From assembly GCA_030616165.1 (NCBI GenBank), contig JAUWXV010000065.1, forward strand, positions 1-15,554: DNA of 15,554 nucleotides. The letters run 5' to 3'. Positions within the stretch are counted from its first letter, which is position 1. Each line of letters starts with the position of its first letter. The position numbers were made by a program, and so were the translations under genes. Under the pieces are notes generated by a model. The model made no database searches and was not told the DNA's origin. It saw only the letters and a list, made by a program, of their open reading frames with translations. Shown here piece after piece: positions 15,501 through 15,554 of this stretch. This DNA comes from a bacterium. GTDB taxonomy: Bacteria; SM23-31; JAUVVT01.

Positions 15501-15554
15501 AATATCTATTGGATTTCTAACATGGACTTCTACTTTTACCTTATCATTAACAAT
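12534..15554 (-). CDS. Subtilisin-family (S8) serine protease with T9SS-type sorting tail, 5' end cut by window edge
   Basis: The frame stays open from the stop at 12534 to the window edge, 1006 codons. The ATG at 15428 is internal: the 42 codons upstream of it read as an inhibitor-like propeptide (KVKVEVHVRN...), so the true start lies beyond the window. Numbering from the edge, the triad is Asp101 (IIDG), His141 (DEHGT) and Ser413 (GTSASAP), with SAGN (oxyanion Asn221) between. An insert at about 232-352 looks like a PPC-type beta-sandwich (YDFYLWF, GTYYLAVWNKS). A cohesin-like region (about 475-650) follows, then a beta domain ending NFSIWALVDS, an Fn3-like segment (VVLEWTTSSETNNLGFEIEK) and a FlgD-like / Por sorting tail with FPNPFNS (about 913-1006). 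It is predicted to be a secreted, surface-bound protease. No signal peptide can be seen because the start is missing. Confidence 0.93.
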   Translation of the reverse strand: MVNDKVKVEVHVRNPIDITKINFDLYEIEKDDYYGVFQNIVQMLLPIKNIKKLSEEPYVLYICVPKIPIPDVISEGVAKINADEFHIAGYTGNGIKVAIIDGGFTGYEDLLGIELPNYVITKSFYNSTSGTGDITGEGDEHGTAVAEIVHDVAPNAQLYLINFNTGVELSYAVDYAISQGVKIINHSMSYFYQPYDGTGPICDIAINAINNGILWVNSAGNHRNKHYESYFNNTEIYGWHRFYDNVEVLKVKNVNIGENIEAHLSWDDWPYSSNDYDFYLWFEDGDYLVIVDSSETSQTGNEPPVEMIDYNAERDGTYYLAVWNKSADGNSKIEIFSSENDLEFINEEVSYKSSILDPATAEEVLSVGATTYIYDVIEDYSSMGPTNDGRIKPDVVAPAGVSNYTENPFYGTSASAPHVAGAAALLLEKDPSRTNTDLKDLLESQTVDLGEIGKDNIYGYGILNLEMTYPNANAKATLDLYTEFPTNTSNSGNNVLTGIGPDTDIYVKVYLQNVYNIVLYMFDLLIDPKELSWVKLEFVDVYEYNPYTFEMNILNKENIFADIDLFSNTIPGTDDGNFKRISIAGIFSDTSNVSDADTPEGEGLAGIIKLKTTSSFTTSDKAAIVVKNVFLGDNSHPIIEEYASSNYYTVGWINAPISQESQNIPVEKRIATNTDIVEVDFIDDTKVTILFLSGGSNAGKTITITDMGSSLPDTLAADSNYAKTEGSVAAYYYIETDITESFVAELEIKYTDENLSAAGLSSEHADMLVLAYFKTDELIWCKVPTIIDRVNMTAKAIVDNFSIWALVDSTNPNVIPVELLSFILRTDVKNGVVLEWTTSSETNNLGFEIEKSYVGYEFIKIGFVKGNGTTMKQCNYQFTDDIEKTRKIYYRLKQIDFDGSYEYSEIISVTVNNPDNYSLFQNFPNPFNSETKIKYQLPKESFITIQIYNLLGEKTKTLVNERKHAGYHSVKWDGTNDSNIKVASGIYIYMISTEDFIKSKKLIFLK

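Noticed and set aside
1-15554. CRISPR arrays, tRNA, rRNA or riboswitches
   Set aside because: No spaced direct repeats, cloverleaf-like sequences or conserved RNA motifs were seen on either strand.

Overview
The window is AT-rich bacterial DNA with dense, short-spaced genes, almost all on the minus strand. A large serine protease at the right end finishes in a FlgD-like / Por-type (type IX) sorting tail with the FPNPFN motif. That tail, the low GC and the hairpin repeat at 731-821 fit the FCB superphylum (Ignavibacteria, Calditrichota, KSB1, Cloacimonadota, Marinimicrobia and relatives). This placement is inference; no marker gene or rRNA is present. I see no tRNA, CRISPR array or intact insertion sequence.

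Layout from left to right. 1-636 (minus): start of a lipoprotein with a right-handed beta-helix fold, cut by the window edge. 637-1040: a 404-base divergent intergenic region holding a nested palindromic repeat. 1041-1763 (plus): a two-domain DUF4213/DUF364 protein, the only plus-strand gene. 1953-12492 (minus): a run of eight genes read from right to left: a DUF1611 (DgcN-like) enzyme, an N-acyl-D-amino-acid deacylase lipoprotein, a Tat-exported nitrilase-superfamily amidohydrolase, a two-gene restriction-modification cassette, a tandem metallo-beta-lactamase-fold lipoprotein, a second Tat-exported nitrilase paralogue and a PhoD-like phosphatase. 12534-15554 (minus): a subtilisin-family protease that stays open to the window edge, so its true start lies outside.

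Taken together, the locus is mainly an export-oriented hydrolase set. Seven proteins carry, or probably carry, Sec, lipoprotein, Tat or type IX signals and attack C-N, phosphoester, ester/lactone-type or peptide bonds. The DUF1611 protein next to an N-acyl-D-amino-acid deacylase points to D-amino-acid (perhaps D-glutamate or peptidoglycan-derived) metabolism. The MjaI-type R-M cassette sits between the two nitrilase paralogues and looks inserted. Its methyltransferase carries a C-terminal staphylococcal-nuclease-like domain that has lost key catalytic residues. The predicted target CTAG is very rare in the window: I found three sites by eye, two of them inside the methyltransferase gene. The items most worth follow-up are this fusion, the CTAG depletion, the tandem MBL protein whose two active sites have different missing ligands, and the duplicated Tat-nitrilases.
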